A stretch of 36,208 bases of DNA, taken from NCBI GenBank assembly GCA_034435675.1, contig DAOTWP010000299.1:1-36208 (forward strand). Direction: 5' to 3'. This DNA is from DAOTWP01 sp034435675. Lineage in GTDB: Bacteria; Chloroflexota; Anaerolineae; Aggregatilineales; Phototrophicaceae. Made by a program: the position numbers and the translations under genes. Positions 1 to 7,320 of this stretch are shown in pieces (within the stretch, counting starts at the first letter, position 1; every line of letters starts with the position of its first letter). Under the pieces are notes generated by a model. It had not been told where the DNA came from. It saw nothing but the letters and a program-made list of their open reading frames with translations, and made no database searches.

Positions 1-102
1 CGATCTTGCCGACGCTTCGCCGCTGTGTCATCCAAAAGAGAAAAGCACGCCCCGCTACTTTTCAGTTGCTGGAACATGCTTTTGCTTAACTTGATGCCTA
101 TG

Positions 103-122
103 GGCGACCCAGTGTGGTCGCC
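103..122. terminator. Hairpin, possible terminator of an upstream gene
   Basis: GGCGACC at 103-109 pairs with GGTCGCC at 116-122 around a six-base loop and is followed by TTTGCATTTG. The T-run is short, so this is only a weak intrinsic terminator. It would end transcription entering from the left edge before the gene that starts at 281. The rest of 1-280 holds no gene that I can support. Confidence 0.35.
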
Positions 123-280
123 TTTGCATTTGCCGGGTTCGGCGGCGCGCCGCGCAGAAAACCTTTACCAACATTAAGGCTGATCTCCCCATACAATCAA
201 AGGTAGAGCAAGCAGCAGCGCACTGTCTGTGCTGCCGGGCAGCCGCCTTTATCAGAACCTTCATCAGCAAAGAACCTGTA

Positions 281-2413
281 ATGTCTGCGTATCTGACACA
301 TATCACCTGTCTCGAATGCGGGCACGAACTGCCCGGTGCAATCATGACCGTAAGCTGCCCGGCGTGCGGCTCGCAGTGGCTGGACGCGCGCTATGATTAC
401 GACGCTGTCGCGGCACAGTGGGCAAGCGGCGTTGTACAAACACGCGGACGTTCACTGTGGCGCTATGGCGAACTGCTGCCAATCAGTGACCCCGACCCGG
501 AAATCTCGATGGGCGAAGGCTTCACGCCGCTGGTGCGCCTGTACCAGTACGAACGCGAGTTTAATCACCCGCACCTGTACATCAAAGACGAACGCCACAT
601 GCCGACCAATTCGTTTAAGGACCGGCAGGCGGCAATGGCAGTCACCGCCATGCGGCAGGCGGGCATCCACGAGTGCGTGCTGGCATCCACCGGCAACGCA
701 GCGGTTGCCTACGCCGCGTACTGCGCGCGGGCGGGCATCAAACTGTGGTTGTTCCTGACCAGCCTTGTCCCGGCGGAAAAAATGCGCGAAACCGCCATCT
801 ACGGCGCAGAGGTCGTCAAGGTTTCCGGCACGTATGACGAGGCAAAACATATCGCCGCAGAATTCGCCGGACGCAAAGGCATTCATCTGGAACGCGGCGC
901 AAAGGCAGTCCCCGGCAAAGAGAGCATGAAAACGCTGGCGTATGAAATCGCCGAGCAGTTGGGCTTGCAGCTTGCGGCAGACGGGCGCTGGCACGCGCCG
1001 GACTGGTACATTCAGGCGGTCAGCGGCGGCATTGGACCGCTGGGCGTATGGAAGGGCTTTGCCGAACTGCTGCACATGGGCATGATTGACCATATGCCGC
1101 GCCTGGGCATCATTCAGGTGGCAGGCTGTTCGCCGATGGTGCAGGCGTTCCAGGCGGGGCTGCCCAAAGCCACCCCCGTGCAGCCCAAAACCCTGATTCA
1201 TGTGCTGGCAACCGGCGAACCGGGCTTTGCCTATGCGCTGCTGCGCGACGCCGCGCTGAGCAACGGCGGCGTGATGCTGGCGGTTGAGGACGGCGACGCC
1301 TTCCGCGCCCTGCGGCATCTTGCCAGCCGCGCGGGCATTTCGGTGGAACCAGCGACCTCGGTAGCGTTTGCCGGGCTGGAAAAAATGCTGAATGAGGGCA
1401 TGATCGCCCCTGACGATACCGTGGTGATCAACTGTTCCGGGCATACGTTCCCGGTAGAAAGCCATATCCTCGGCGACCGTTACTTCCACGACCTGGAGCT
1501 GCACGGACAGGCTGAAGACCAGGGCAGCGGCGGGGCAGGACTGGCGCTGCATGAAGGGCTGGGCGCGGCGCTGCAAAACCTTGATGAGCAGGTGACCAGC
1601 ATTCTGATTGTGGACGACAACCCCAATGACCGCCGCCTGATCCGCCGCCTGCTGAACCGCTACAAGCGCTACCGCATTTACGAAGCGCGCAATGGCGCGG
1701 AAGCCGTGAAGGTGGTCAAGGACTACAACCCCGACCTGATGGTGATTGACCTGACCATGCCGGAAATGGACGGCTTTGAACTGCTCACACGCTTAAAAAC
1801 CAACCCCGACACCGCGCATATCCCGGTGGTGGTTGTTTCCGCCAAATCGCTCACCGAGCAGGATCGTCATGTGCTGGAAACCTACTCCGAGTCGGTGTGG
1901 ACAAAGGGCGGGTTTGATACGCGCGAGCTGGTGGATCATGTCGTCAGCGTGCTGGGGCACGAGCCGGTGGCAAGCAGTGAAACGCCTGTGCCGCGCAAAC
2001 CACGCAGCGAACGCGCGGAATCGGAAACGCATCAGGCGGGGCGGCACACCATTATGGTGATTGACGACAACCCGCAGGATCTCAAGCTGGTGCGCCGCCT
2101 GCTGCAAGGTTCCGGGCGCTACAACATTATCGAAGCGGACTCCGGCAGAGAAGGACTGAAGGCGATTTATGAGCATCGTCCTGACCTGCTGATCCTCGAT
2201 CTGGTGCTGCCGGATATGGACGGGTTCGAGATTGTCGAACGCATGCAAAATGATGTCAACCTGTACGAAACGCCGGTGATTCTGTTCACCGCCCGCGACC
2301 TGAGCCATGAACAGCTCAGCAAAGTGCGCGGCAATATCCGGCTGGTCGCGCAGAAGGCATCGCTCAACAGCCAGGCACTGCTGACCGCCATTGATACCGA
2401 ACTGGGCAACTGA
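281..2413 (+). CDS. Threonine synthase-like PLP enzyme fused to two receiver domains
   Basis: The 710-residue protein has three parts. Residues 1-410 are a fold-type II PLP enzyme of the threonine synthase family, which converts O-phosphohomoserine to threonine. They carry a zinc ribbon (C10, C13, C26, C29), the PLP lysine in NSFKDR (K113), the STGNA loop (N139), a glycine loop VSGGIGPLG (248-256) and a C-terminal CSGHTFP. Residues 438-560 and 590-708 are two CheY-like receiver domains. Each keeps its acidic pair (D445/D446; D595/D596), phospho-acceptor (D490; D640), Thr/Ser (S520; T670) and lysine (K542; K692). The reading frame is continuous, so the fusion is real in this sequence. Stand-alone threonine synthases lack receivers. 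The receivers may gate the enzyme, or the enzyme part may have become a signalling module. A receiver gene follows 18 bases downstream, suggesting one operon. The exact substrate is not proven by sequence. Confidence 0.88.
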   Translation: MSAYLTHITCLECGHELPGAIMTVSCPACGSQWLDARYDYDAVAAQWASGVVQTRGRSLWRYGELLPISDPDPEISMGEGFTPLVRLYQYEREFNHPHLYIKDERHMPTNSFKDRQAAMAVTAMRQAGIHECVLASTGNAAVAYAAYCARAGIKLWLFLTSLVPAEKMRETAIYGAEVVKVSGTYDEAKHIAAEFAGRKGIHLERGAKAVPGKESMKTLAYEIAEQLGLQLAADGRWHAPDWYIQAVSGGIGPLGVWKGFAELLHMGMIDHMPRLGIIQVAGCSPMVQAFQAGLPKATPVQPKTLIHVLATGEPGFAYALLRDAALSNGGVMLAVEDGDAFRALRHLASRAGISVEPATSVAFAGLEKMLNEGMIAPDDTVVINCSGHTFPVESHILGDRYFHDLELHGQAEDQGSGGAGLALHEGLGAALQNLDEQVTSILIVDDNPNDRRLIRRLLNRYKRYRIYEARNGAEAVKVVKDYNPDLMVIDLTMPEMDGFELLTRLKTNPDTAHIPVVVVSAKSLTEQDRHVLETYSESVWTKGGFDTRELVDHVVSVLGHEPVASSETPVPRKPRSERAESETHQAGRHTIMVIDDNPQDLKLVRRLLQGSGRYNIIEADSGREGLKAIYEHRPDLLILDLVLPDMDGFEIVERMQNDVNLYETPVILFTARDLSHEQLSKVRGNIRLVAQKASLNSQALLTAIDTELGN

Positions 2414-2431
2414 GAAGCGAGGAATCCTGCC

Positions 2432-2809
2432 ATGAGTCTTATACTGCTGATCGAGGATAATCCACAAAATGCGCGGCTGGCGGCAAAACTGCTCACTCGC
2501 AGCGGGCACGAGGTCATCACCGCCGAAGACGGCGAAGTAGGACTGACGACGGTCTTTGAGTGCCATCCTGATCTGGTGCTCGTTGATCTGGGGCTGCCGG
2601 ACATTGACGGGCAAACTGTTGTCGCCCTGATCCGCCAGCAGCCGGAACTGAACGATACACTGCTGATCGCCTTCACCGCGTGGCCCGAACACACGGCGCA
2701 CGAAATGGCGCGTGCCTATGGCTGCGACGGGGTGATTACCAAGCCGATTGATACCCGCCTGTTTGCCGATCAGGTCGCGGCGTATCTGCACCGCGCGCCG
2801 ATTGAGTAA
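2432..2809 (+). CDS. Single-domain response regulator (CheY/DivK-like)
   Basis: This 125-residue protein is a lone receiver domain with no output domain. The acidic pair is E8/D9, the phospho-acceptor is D52 in LVDLGLPDIDG, the switch threonine is T82 and the conserved lysine is K104 in ITKPID. A GAGGAA ribosome-binding site lies about seven bases before ATG 2432. The gap from the upstream receiver fusion is 18 bases, so the two are probably cotranscribed and may be phosphorylated by the same kinase. No histidine kinase is adjacent; kinases in the window lie 14 kb or more away. By family knowledge such proteins relay phosphate or act by protein-protein contact. Confidence 0.93.
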   Translation: MSLILLIEDNPQNARLAAKLLTRSGHEVITAEDGEVGLTTVFECHPDLVLVDLGLPDIDGQTVVALIRQQPELNDTLLIAFTAWPEHTAHEMARAYGCDGVITKPIDTRLFADQVAAYLHRAPIE

Positions 2810-2925
2810 ACGCGGCAGCGCCAGGCGCGGGAAGTGTCACATCGGTTGACGGGAGCTGCCTGAAGAAGCGCCGGTGAGAGCCGACAGCGACGACTACCGG
2901 GAGTCATGTTGATTTGGACAGGACG

Positions 2926-3807
2926 ATGACATCCACCACAGCACGGGACGATTTTGACCCGTATTTGCATTATGCTGCGATTCCTGCCAGCCAGTACAGC
3001 TATGATGCGCTGGCAGATATTTACAACCAGACGCGCATTGATTACATCGTTCCTATGCCAATGAATGCGCGGCGTCTGCGCGAATATGTCGAACATTACG
3101 ACATTGATCTGGACGCCTCGGTGGTGGCGTTGAACAAGCAGGGCGAGGTGATCGGCATCAATATGCTGGGGCTGCGCGGCAAACGCGCGTGGATCAGCCG
3201 GCTGGGGGTGATTCCCGAACGACGCGGGCGCAAGATGGGGCAGTTCCTGATGCAGGTGCTGCTCACGGCGGCGCGGGAACGCGGGGCGGAGACCGTGCAG
3301 CTTGAGGTGATTGAAGGCAATGAACCGGCACACCTGTTGTTCGTCAAATGCGGCTTCCAGTTGACCCGGCTTCTGCTGGTGCTGCGCCGCCCGCCGGGCA
3401 AGCTGCAACCTGACCCGCAGCGCGCGGATGATGAGGTCGAAGAACTGGACGAGGCGGGCATTTTTGCCTGTCTGGAAACACGCTGCCCGGATGCCTCCTG
3501 GATCGAAGAAACCGCCTCGCTGCGCAATGCCGACAGCCTGCAAGGGCTGCTGGTGCGCCTGCCCAATGGTGAGGCAGGCTGGGTCATCTACCGCCGCGAA
3601 CCGTTCCAGCTCACGCATACCACGCTGTGCCCGTTCGTCAGCGAGACGCTGGCGGATGCGCTGCTCTATCATCTGCATAGCCGCAACGCCGTGCAGGACA
3701 CCAAAACGGAAAATGTGCCCGATGACAGCCCCTACCTGTCCGCCTTTGCGCGTATGGGCTATCTGGAAGTCTTCCGGCGGCTTGAAATGCACCTGCCGCT
3801 AAAGTGA
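2926..3807 (+). CDS. GNAT family N-acetyltransferase
   Basis: This 293-residue protein contains a GNAT fold at about residues 25-150. Motif A, which binds acetyl-CoA, is at 93-110 (VIPERRGRKMG, fitting R/Q-x-x-G-x-G/A), and motif B is at 128-144 (IEGNEPAHLLFVKCGF). A second half of about 140 residues follows and may be a degenerate second GNAT-like domain, since it ends in FARMGYLEVFRRLEM, like the end of a GNAT fold. I prefer ATG 2926, preceded by GGACAGG, over a TTG four codons upstream. The substrate cannot be told from the sequence. A 116-base gap separates it from the receiver gene, so it may or may not share that transcript. Confidence 0.85.
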   Translation: MTSTTARDDFDPYLHYAAIPASQYSYDALADIYNQTRIDYIVPMPMNARRLREYVEHYDIDLDASVVALNKQGEVIGINMLGLRGKRAWISRLGVIPERRGRKMGQFLMQVLLTAARERGAETVQLEVIEGNEPAHLLFVKCGFQLTRLLLVLRRPPGKLQPDPQRADDEVEELDEAGIFACLETRCPDASWIEETASLRNADSLQGLLVRLPNGEAGWVIYRREPFQLTHTTLCPFVSETLADALLYHLHSRNAVQDTKTENVPDDSPYLSAFARMGYLEVFRRLEMHLPLK

Positions 3808-3877
3808 CGGGCGCGCTCAGCCGGAAACAGGCGATCTGCGTTACAATAGGACTGTAGCCTGGACAGGAAATGCGGCA

Positions 3878-4640
3878 ATGGCAGTCCGTTCCGTCAGGCA
3901 TCAGTACACAGGTATCAACGCCCATCTGCACAGCCTGTGGCAGGTAAAAGGCGCCTGGTCAGAATTTCATACGCGCTATCTGGCGCAGTTGGCGGACAGC
4001 CTTAAACCGCTGCTGCTGCCGTTGGGATACACGGCGGCGCTGGAATCCTCACTGCAAATCCGGCGGCTGGATGCGCCTGACACAGCACAATACCTCGAAT
4101 GAATCTGATCTGACCATCTTCGATCTCGAAACCGGCAGCGTCTTTATCGAGATTGACTAGCTCCACGAGACCGCTTCAACGCTGTCCGTGCTGCCAGTAT
4201 ACCGCGTGGAACAACCTGCCGGGGCGCAGCCTGTGCCAACCGGGGTGCCGCCTATCGCGCCGCATCCCTACCACATCCTGATTATTGACCCGCGCCCCAC
4301 ACCGTTTGACGGGATAGTGCGGGTGCTGGGGTTTGACGCCGACCAGCCAATCCCGGCGGCACAGGCGCGCCTGAATGCAGATGACCTGCTGGCGCTGGAC
4401 TTTGCTAAGCCCTACCACAAAACACTGGAAGACGCGCTTTACGGATTGGAATTTGTGGACTACGCCGAACGGCCGCTGCGTTTCGACCGTTACAGCGAAG
4501 CGGATCAGGTGCGCATCGCCAACCGCATGCTGGCAGTGCTGCGTGCCGCGCGGGCGGGCGATCCCCTGCAAACACCCCCGCTTGCCGTTCAACCGCTGGC
4601 ACTGGACGCCGCCCTGCACGAGCTTGAGCGCCTGCGATAG
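3878..4640 (+). pseudogene. DUF4058 family gene, broken
   Basis: Two pieces of one family are separated by damage. The 74-codon 5' piece (3878-4102) has the DUF4058 opening (YTGINAHLHSLWQ, then SLQIRRLD) and runs into a TGA. In another frame, starting about 4107, a second piece continues with FIEID, then an amber TAG at 4158-4160 where relatives have tyrosine, then LHETAS, and runs to 4640 through PHPYHILIIDPRP, KTLEDALYGLEFVDY and SEADQVRIANRMLAVL. The family is usually about 230-270 residues. The middle section, including the usual SPANK-like region, is absent, so at least one internal deletion plus a frameshift and a nonsense change are present. The function of DUF4058 is unknown. The 3' piece alone (4188-4640) could be translated from an internal ATG, but I see no good ribosome site. 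Confidence 0.82.
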
Positions 4641-4683
4641 CCCCGATCCTCTCGCCCTGACCCGCCCGGCGCGCTACAATTCC

Positions 4684-4692
4684 TGCTACAAT
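4684..4692 (+). promoter_or_regulatory. Extended -10 promoter element before amylosucrase
   Basis: TGCTACAAT is an extended -10 (TGn plus TACAAT) 50 bases before ATG 4742. A second TACAAT lies 12 bases upstream at 4675-4680. No convincing -35 is seen. The same TGCTACAAT occurs before tex at 31925. Confidence 0.45.
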
Positions 4693-4741
4693 TGCGCCGT
4701 TTTACGTTATCGGGCAGCACACGCCGCCTCAGGAATGCCTT

Positions 4742-6694
4742 ATGCATGCAACCGAGTGGTTCACCACAGAAGCACAGCGTTCACTGCAACGCCTGCTGCC
4801 GCGCCTGAAGCCGCACCTGCGCAGCGCCGCAGACCGCCATGTATTCTTACAGCGCCTCGACACCCTGTTCCCGACGATCTTCCGCCTGCTGCACGGGCTG
4901 TACGGCGAACGTTACGACTTCTTCTACCATCTGGAACAAATGCTGCTCGCCGCGATTGAACTGTATGCCGAACGCCCGGCAGACCTGCGCGGGCTGGACG
5001 CCGAACGCGAAGCAGCTCCCCACTGGTACGAAAGCCAGCAGGTCGTCGGCGCGGTGTGTTATGTCGATCTGTTCGCCGGTGATCTGGCAGGCGTGCGGGC
5101 GAAAATCCCGTACTTTAAGGAACTGGGCATTAACTACCTGCACCTGATGCCGCTGTTTCGCGCGCCGGAGAAGAACAACGACGGCGGCTACGCAGTCAGC
5201 GATTACCGCCAGGTCAACCCCAGGCTGGGCACAATGGACGACCTGCGGGCGCTGGCGGCGGAACTGCGCGCCGAGGGCATCAGCCTGGTGCTGGACTTCA
5301 TCTTCAACCACACATCCGACGAGCACGAATGGGCACAGCGGGCGCTGGCGGGCGAAACAGAGTATCAGGAGTACTACTACCTCTTTCCTGACCGCACCCT
5401 GCCCGACCAGTACGAACGCAGCCTGCGCGAAATCTTCCCGGAGCAGGCGCCGGGCAGCTTCACCTACCGCCCCGAAATTCAGCAGTGGGTCTGGACGACG
5501 TTCTACAACTTCCAGTGGGATCTGAACTACAGCAATCCCGCCGTGTTCATCGCCATGCTGCGCGAAATGCTGTTCCTCGCCAATCAGGGCGTCGAGGTGC
5601 TGCGGCTGGACGCGGTAGTGTTTGTCTGGAAGCGGCTGGGCACAACCTGCGAAAACCTGCCGGAAGTCCACCTGATTATCCAGGCGTTCAACGCGCTGGT
5701 GCGGCTGGTCGCCCCGGCAATGCTGTTCAAGTCTGAGGCAATCGTCCATCCCGACGATGTCGTCACATTCATCTCGCCGCAGGAATGCCAGATTTCGTAC
5801 AACCCGACAATGATGGCGCTGATCTGGGAAGCGCTGGCAACGCGCGATGTGCGCCTGCTGCGGCATTCGATGAGCAAGCGCTTTGACCTGCCCGCCCACA
5901 CCGCGTGGGTCAATTATGTGCGCGTGCATGACGACATCGGCTGGTCGTTTGCCAATGAGGACGCCGCCGAACTGGGCATCAACGGCTTCGACCATCGCCA
6001 GTTCCTCAACCAGTTCTACACCGGCAAGTTCCCCGGCAGTTTCGCCGTCGGGCTGCCGTTCAACTTCAACCCGGTCACGCTGGATATGCGCATCTGCGGC
6101 ACTGCTGCCTCGCTGGCAGGGCTGGAACAGGCGCAGGCGTTGAACAATGCCACCTACCGCGAACACGCCCTCAAGCGCCTGCTGATGATTCACAGCATCA
6201 TCCTCAGCGCGGGCGGCATTCCGCTGCTTTATCTGGGTGACGAAATCGCCACCTGCAACGATTACCATTTCCAGCACGACCCCGACAAAGCCGGTGACAA
6301 CCGCTGGGTGCACCGCCCGCCGTTTGACTGGCAGCGTGCCGAACAGCGCCACAGCGCAGATACCGATGCGGCAGTGGTGTTTCAGGGGCTGGCGCGGATG
6401 ATCGCCGCGCGCAGGCAGAACGCGCTGCTGGGCGCGGGACCCACCGTGTTCTTTGACCCCGGCAGCGAGCATGTGCTGGCGTTTGTGCGCAGCCGCGAAC
6501 TGCTCGTGCTGTGCAATTTCTCCGACACGCCGCAAACGCTCCAGCGCTACCGCATCGCGCCCTACTGGACACCGCGCGACGGCGTGGTTGACCTGCTCAG
6601 CGGGCAGTTGGTGACGCTGGACAGAACTTTTGTGCTATCGCCTTATGAGACAGTGTGGCTTGCCCCGCAGGAATCGCCACAGCATGCCGGGTAA
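4742..6694 (+). CDS. Amylosucrase (GH13 subfamily 4 type)
   Basis: The 650-residue enzyme matches amylosucrase, which uses sucrose to build alpha-1,4-glucan and releases fructose. After a helical N-terminal domain (about 1-95), the TIM barrel opens with YVDLFAGDLAGVRAKIPYF. Catalytic residues are D290 in EVLRLDAV (nucleophile), E332 in LFKSEAI (acid/base), and H396/D397 in RVHDDIGW. These sit four residues after the numbering known for the Neisseria polysaccharea enzyme (286, 328, 392, 393), so length and register match the family. LDFIFNHTSDEHEWA is barrel region I. There is no signal peptide, so it is likely cytoplasmic. A sucrose hydrolase is the main alternative. No sucrose transporter or fructokinase gene is adjacent. 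Phosphofructokinase is 9 kb away and is not linked. Confidence 0.92.
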   Translation: MHATEWFTTEAQRSLQRLLPRLKPHLRSAADRHVFLQRLDTLFPTIFRLLHGLYGERYDFFYHLEQMLLAAIELYAERPADLRGLDAEREAAPHWYESQQVVGAVCYVDLFAGDLAGVRAKIPYFKELGINYLHLMPLFRAPEKNNDGGYAVSDYRQVNPRLGTMDDLRALAAELRAEGISLVLDFIFNHTSDEHEWAQRALAGETEYQEYYYLFPDRTLPDQYERSLREIFPEQAPGSFTYRPEIQQWVWTTFYNFQWDLNYSNPAVFIAMLREMLFLANQGVEVLRLDAVVFVWKRLGTTCENLPEVHLIIQAFNALVRLVAPAMLFKSEAIVHPDDVVTFISPQECQISYNPTMMALIWEALATRDVRLLRHSMSKRFDLPAHTAWVNYVRVHDDIGWSFANEDAAELGINGFDHRQFLNQFYTGKFPGSFAVGLPFNFNPVTLDMRICGTAASLAGLEQAQALNNATYREHALKRLLMIHSIILSAGGIPLLYLGDEIATCNDYHFQHDPDKAGDNRWVHRPPFDWQRAEQRHSADTDAAVVFQGLARMIAARRQNALLGAGPTVFFDPGSEHVLAFVRSRELLVLCNFSDTPQTLQRYRIAPYWTPRDGVVDLLSGQLVTLDRTFVLSPYETVWLAPQESPQHAG

Positions 6695-6833
6695 TCCCCT
6701 GCTTCTATTACCCATGAGCGCTATATCGTGTTAGTATAATTATAGAGAGATCAATCAGGTTGCCAACGAAGGGGATTAATCCCATTGTTCATCACGAGGA
6801 GCGGCTGTCCGAAAATCCTGCCGCGTTGCCTTT

Positions 6834-6862
6834 GTAGGGGCGGGTCTCGGACCCGCCCCTAC
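6834..6862. repeat. REP-like extragenic palindrome
   Basis: GTAGGGGCGGGTC at 6834-6846 pairs perfectly with GACCCGCCCCTAC at 6850-6862 around TCG. The same palindrome recurs at 35756-35783, 35868-35896 and 35964-35992 at the right end of the window, so this is one family of dispersed GC-rich palindromes. All copies lie outside genes. Confidence 0.88.
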
Positions 6863-7089
6863 GGGAGCGCCCCTATGGGAGCAATCACGAATGTTCAGAC
6901 CGCATCTGAGAAGCATTCATTTTGATTTATACATGAGTAGCGATCCGTAAACGCAAACAAGGGGATGATGCAGTGTTCCAGAATAATCCGGCGTTTGGGC
7001 GGACGGCTGCGCTCAGCGGGCGCAGACGCCCCTAAGCGCAGCGCATGTCCTCCCGTCTTCTCCGTATTTAATCGTTAAAGCATACAATC

Positions 7090-7127
7090 CCCTTGTTCAG
7101 GAAAACCGGTTTATGGATAGGTTCTTA
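7090..7127. repeat. Dispersed 38-base repeat, copy 1
   Basis: The segment starts CCCTTGTTCAGG and ends AGGTTCTTA. It matches 17671-17708 at 34 of 38 positions. Its 5' end is one arm of an inverted repeat with 6956-6966. It may be the end of a small non-autonomous mobile element; no transposase is nearby. Confidence 0.7.
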
Positions 7128-7160
7128 GTACACACCCCTAGGGGTGTACCAGGTGTACTA
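7126..7160. promoter_or_regulatory. Operator-like nested palindrome
   Basis: A perfect 16-base palindrome ACACCCCTAGGGGTGT (7132-7147) lies within an outer dyad TAGTACAC (7126-7133) and GTGTACTA (7153-7160). GGTGTAC is also directly repeated at 7143 and 7152. It lies 160 bases before the transporter start, a usual place for a dimeric regulator to bind. The regulator is not identified. Confidence 0.5.
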
Positions 7161-7320
7161 GCGAGGGTGGGCATGCGCAGATTTGTGACGGAAACTTAAA
7201 AGACCATTTAGCACAACTTAACACGCCAGCGTTACAGTCCGTAACCGCGAGGATCGCTGCGCAGCGCCTAACCCTTGCACCTACCATCCTGCAATCAGGT
7301 CATCAGGAGGCAAGTGAGCC

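Larger units (their letters stand above)
6695..7320. other. 626-base non-coding stretch with palindromes and repeats
   Basis: No credible gene is seen on either strand. The stretch holds TATAAT at 6735-6740, a perfect 12-base palindrome GGGATTAATCCC (6772-6783), a REP-like palindrome (6834-6862), and an 11-base inverted repeat AACAAGGGGAT (6956-6966) with ATCCCCTTGTT (7087-7097). It also holds a GC-rich foldable segment around 6995-7033, a dispersed 38-base repeat (7090-7127) and an operator-like palindrome (7126-7160). It looks like a landing zone for small mobile repeats plus the control region of the transporter that follows. Confidence 0.7.

Noticed and set aside
452..1576. Long minus-strand frame opposite the threonine synthase-like gene
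   Set aside because: It is a mirror of a strongly coding plus-strand gene, has Arg/His/Gln-rich composition and no family motif.
3878..4102. 74-codon frame as an independent small gene
   Set aside because: It matches only the N-terminus of DUF4058 and the rest of the family follows downstream in another frame.
4847..6535. 562-codon minus-strand frame opposite amylosucrase
   Set aside because: Amylosucrase catalytic motifs prove the plus strand; the long open antisense frame is due to GC-rich codon use.
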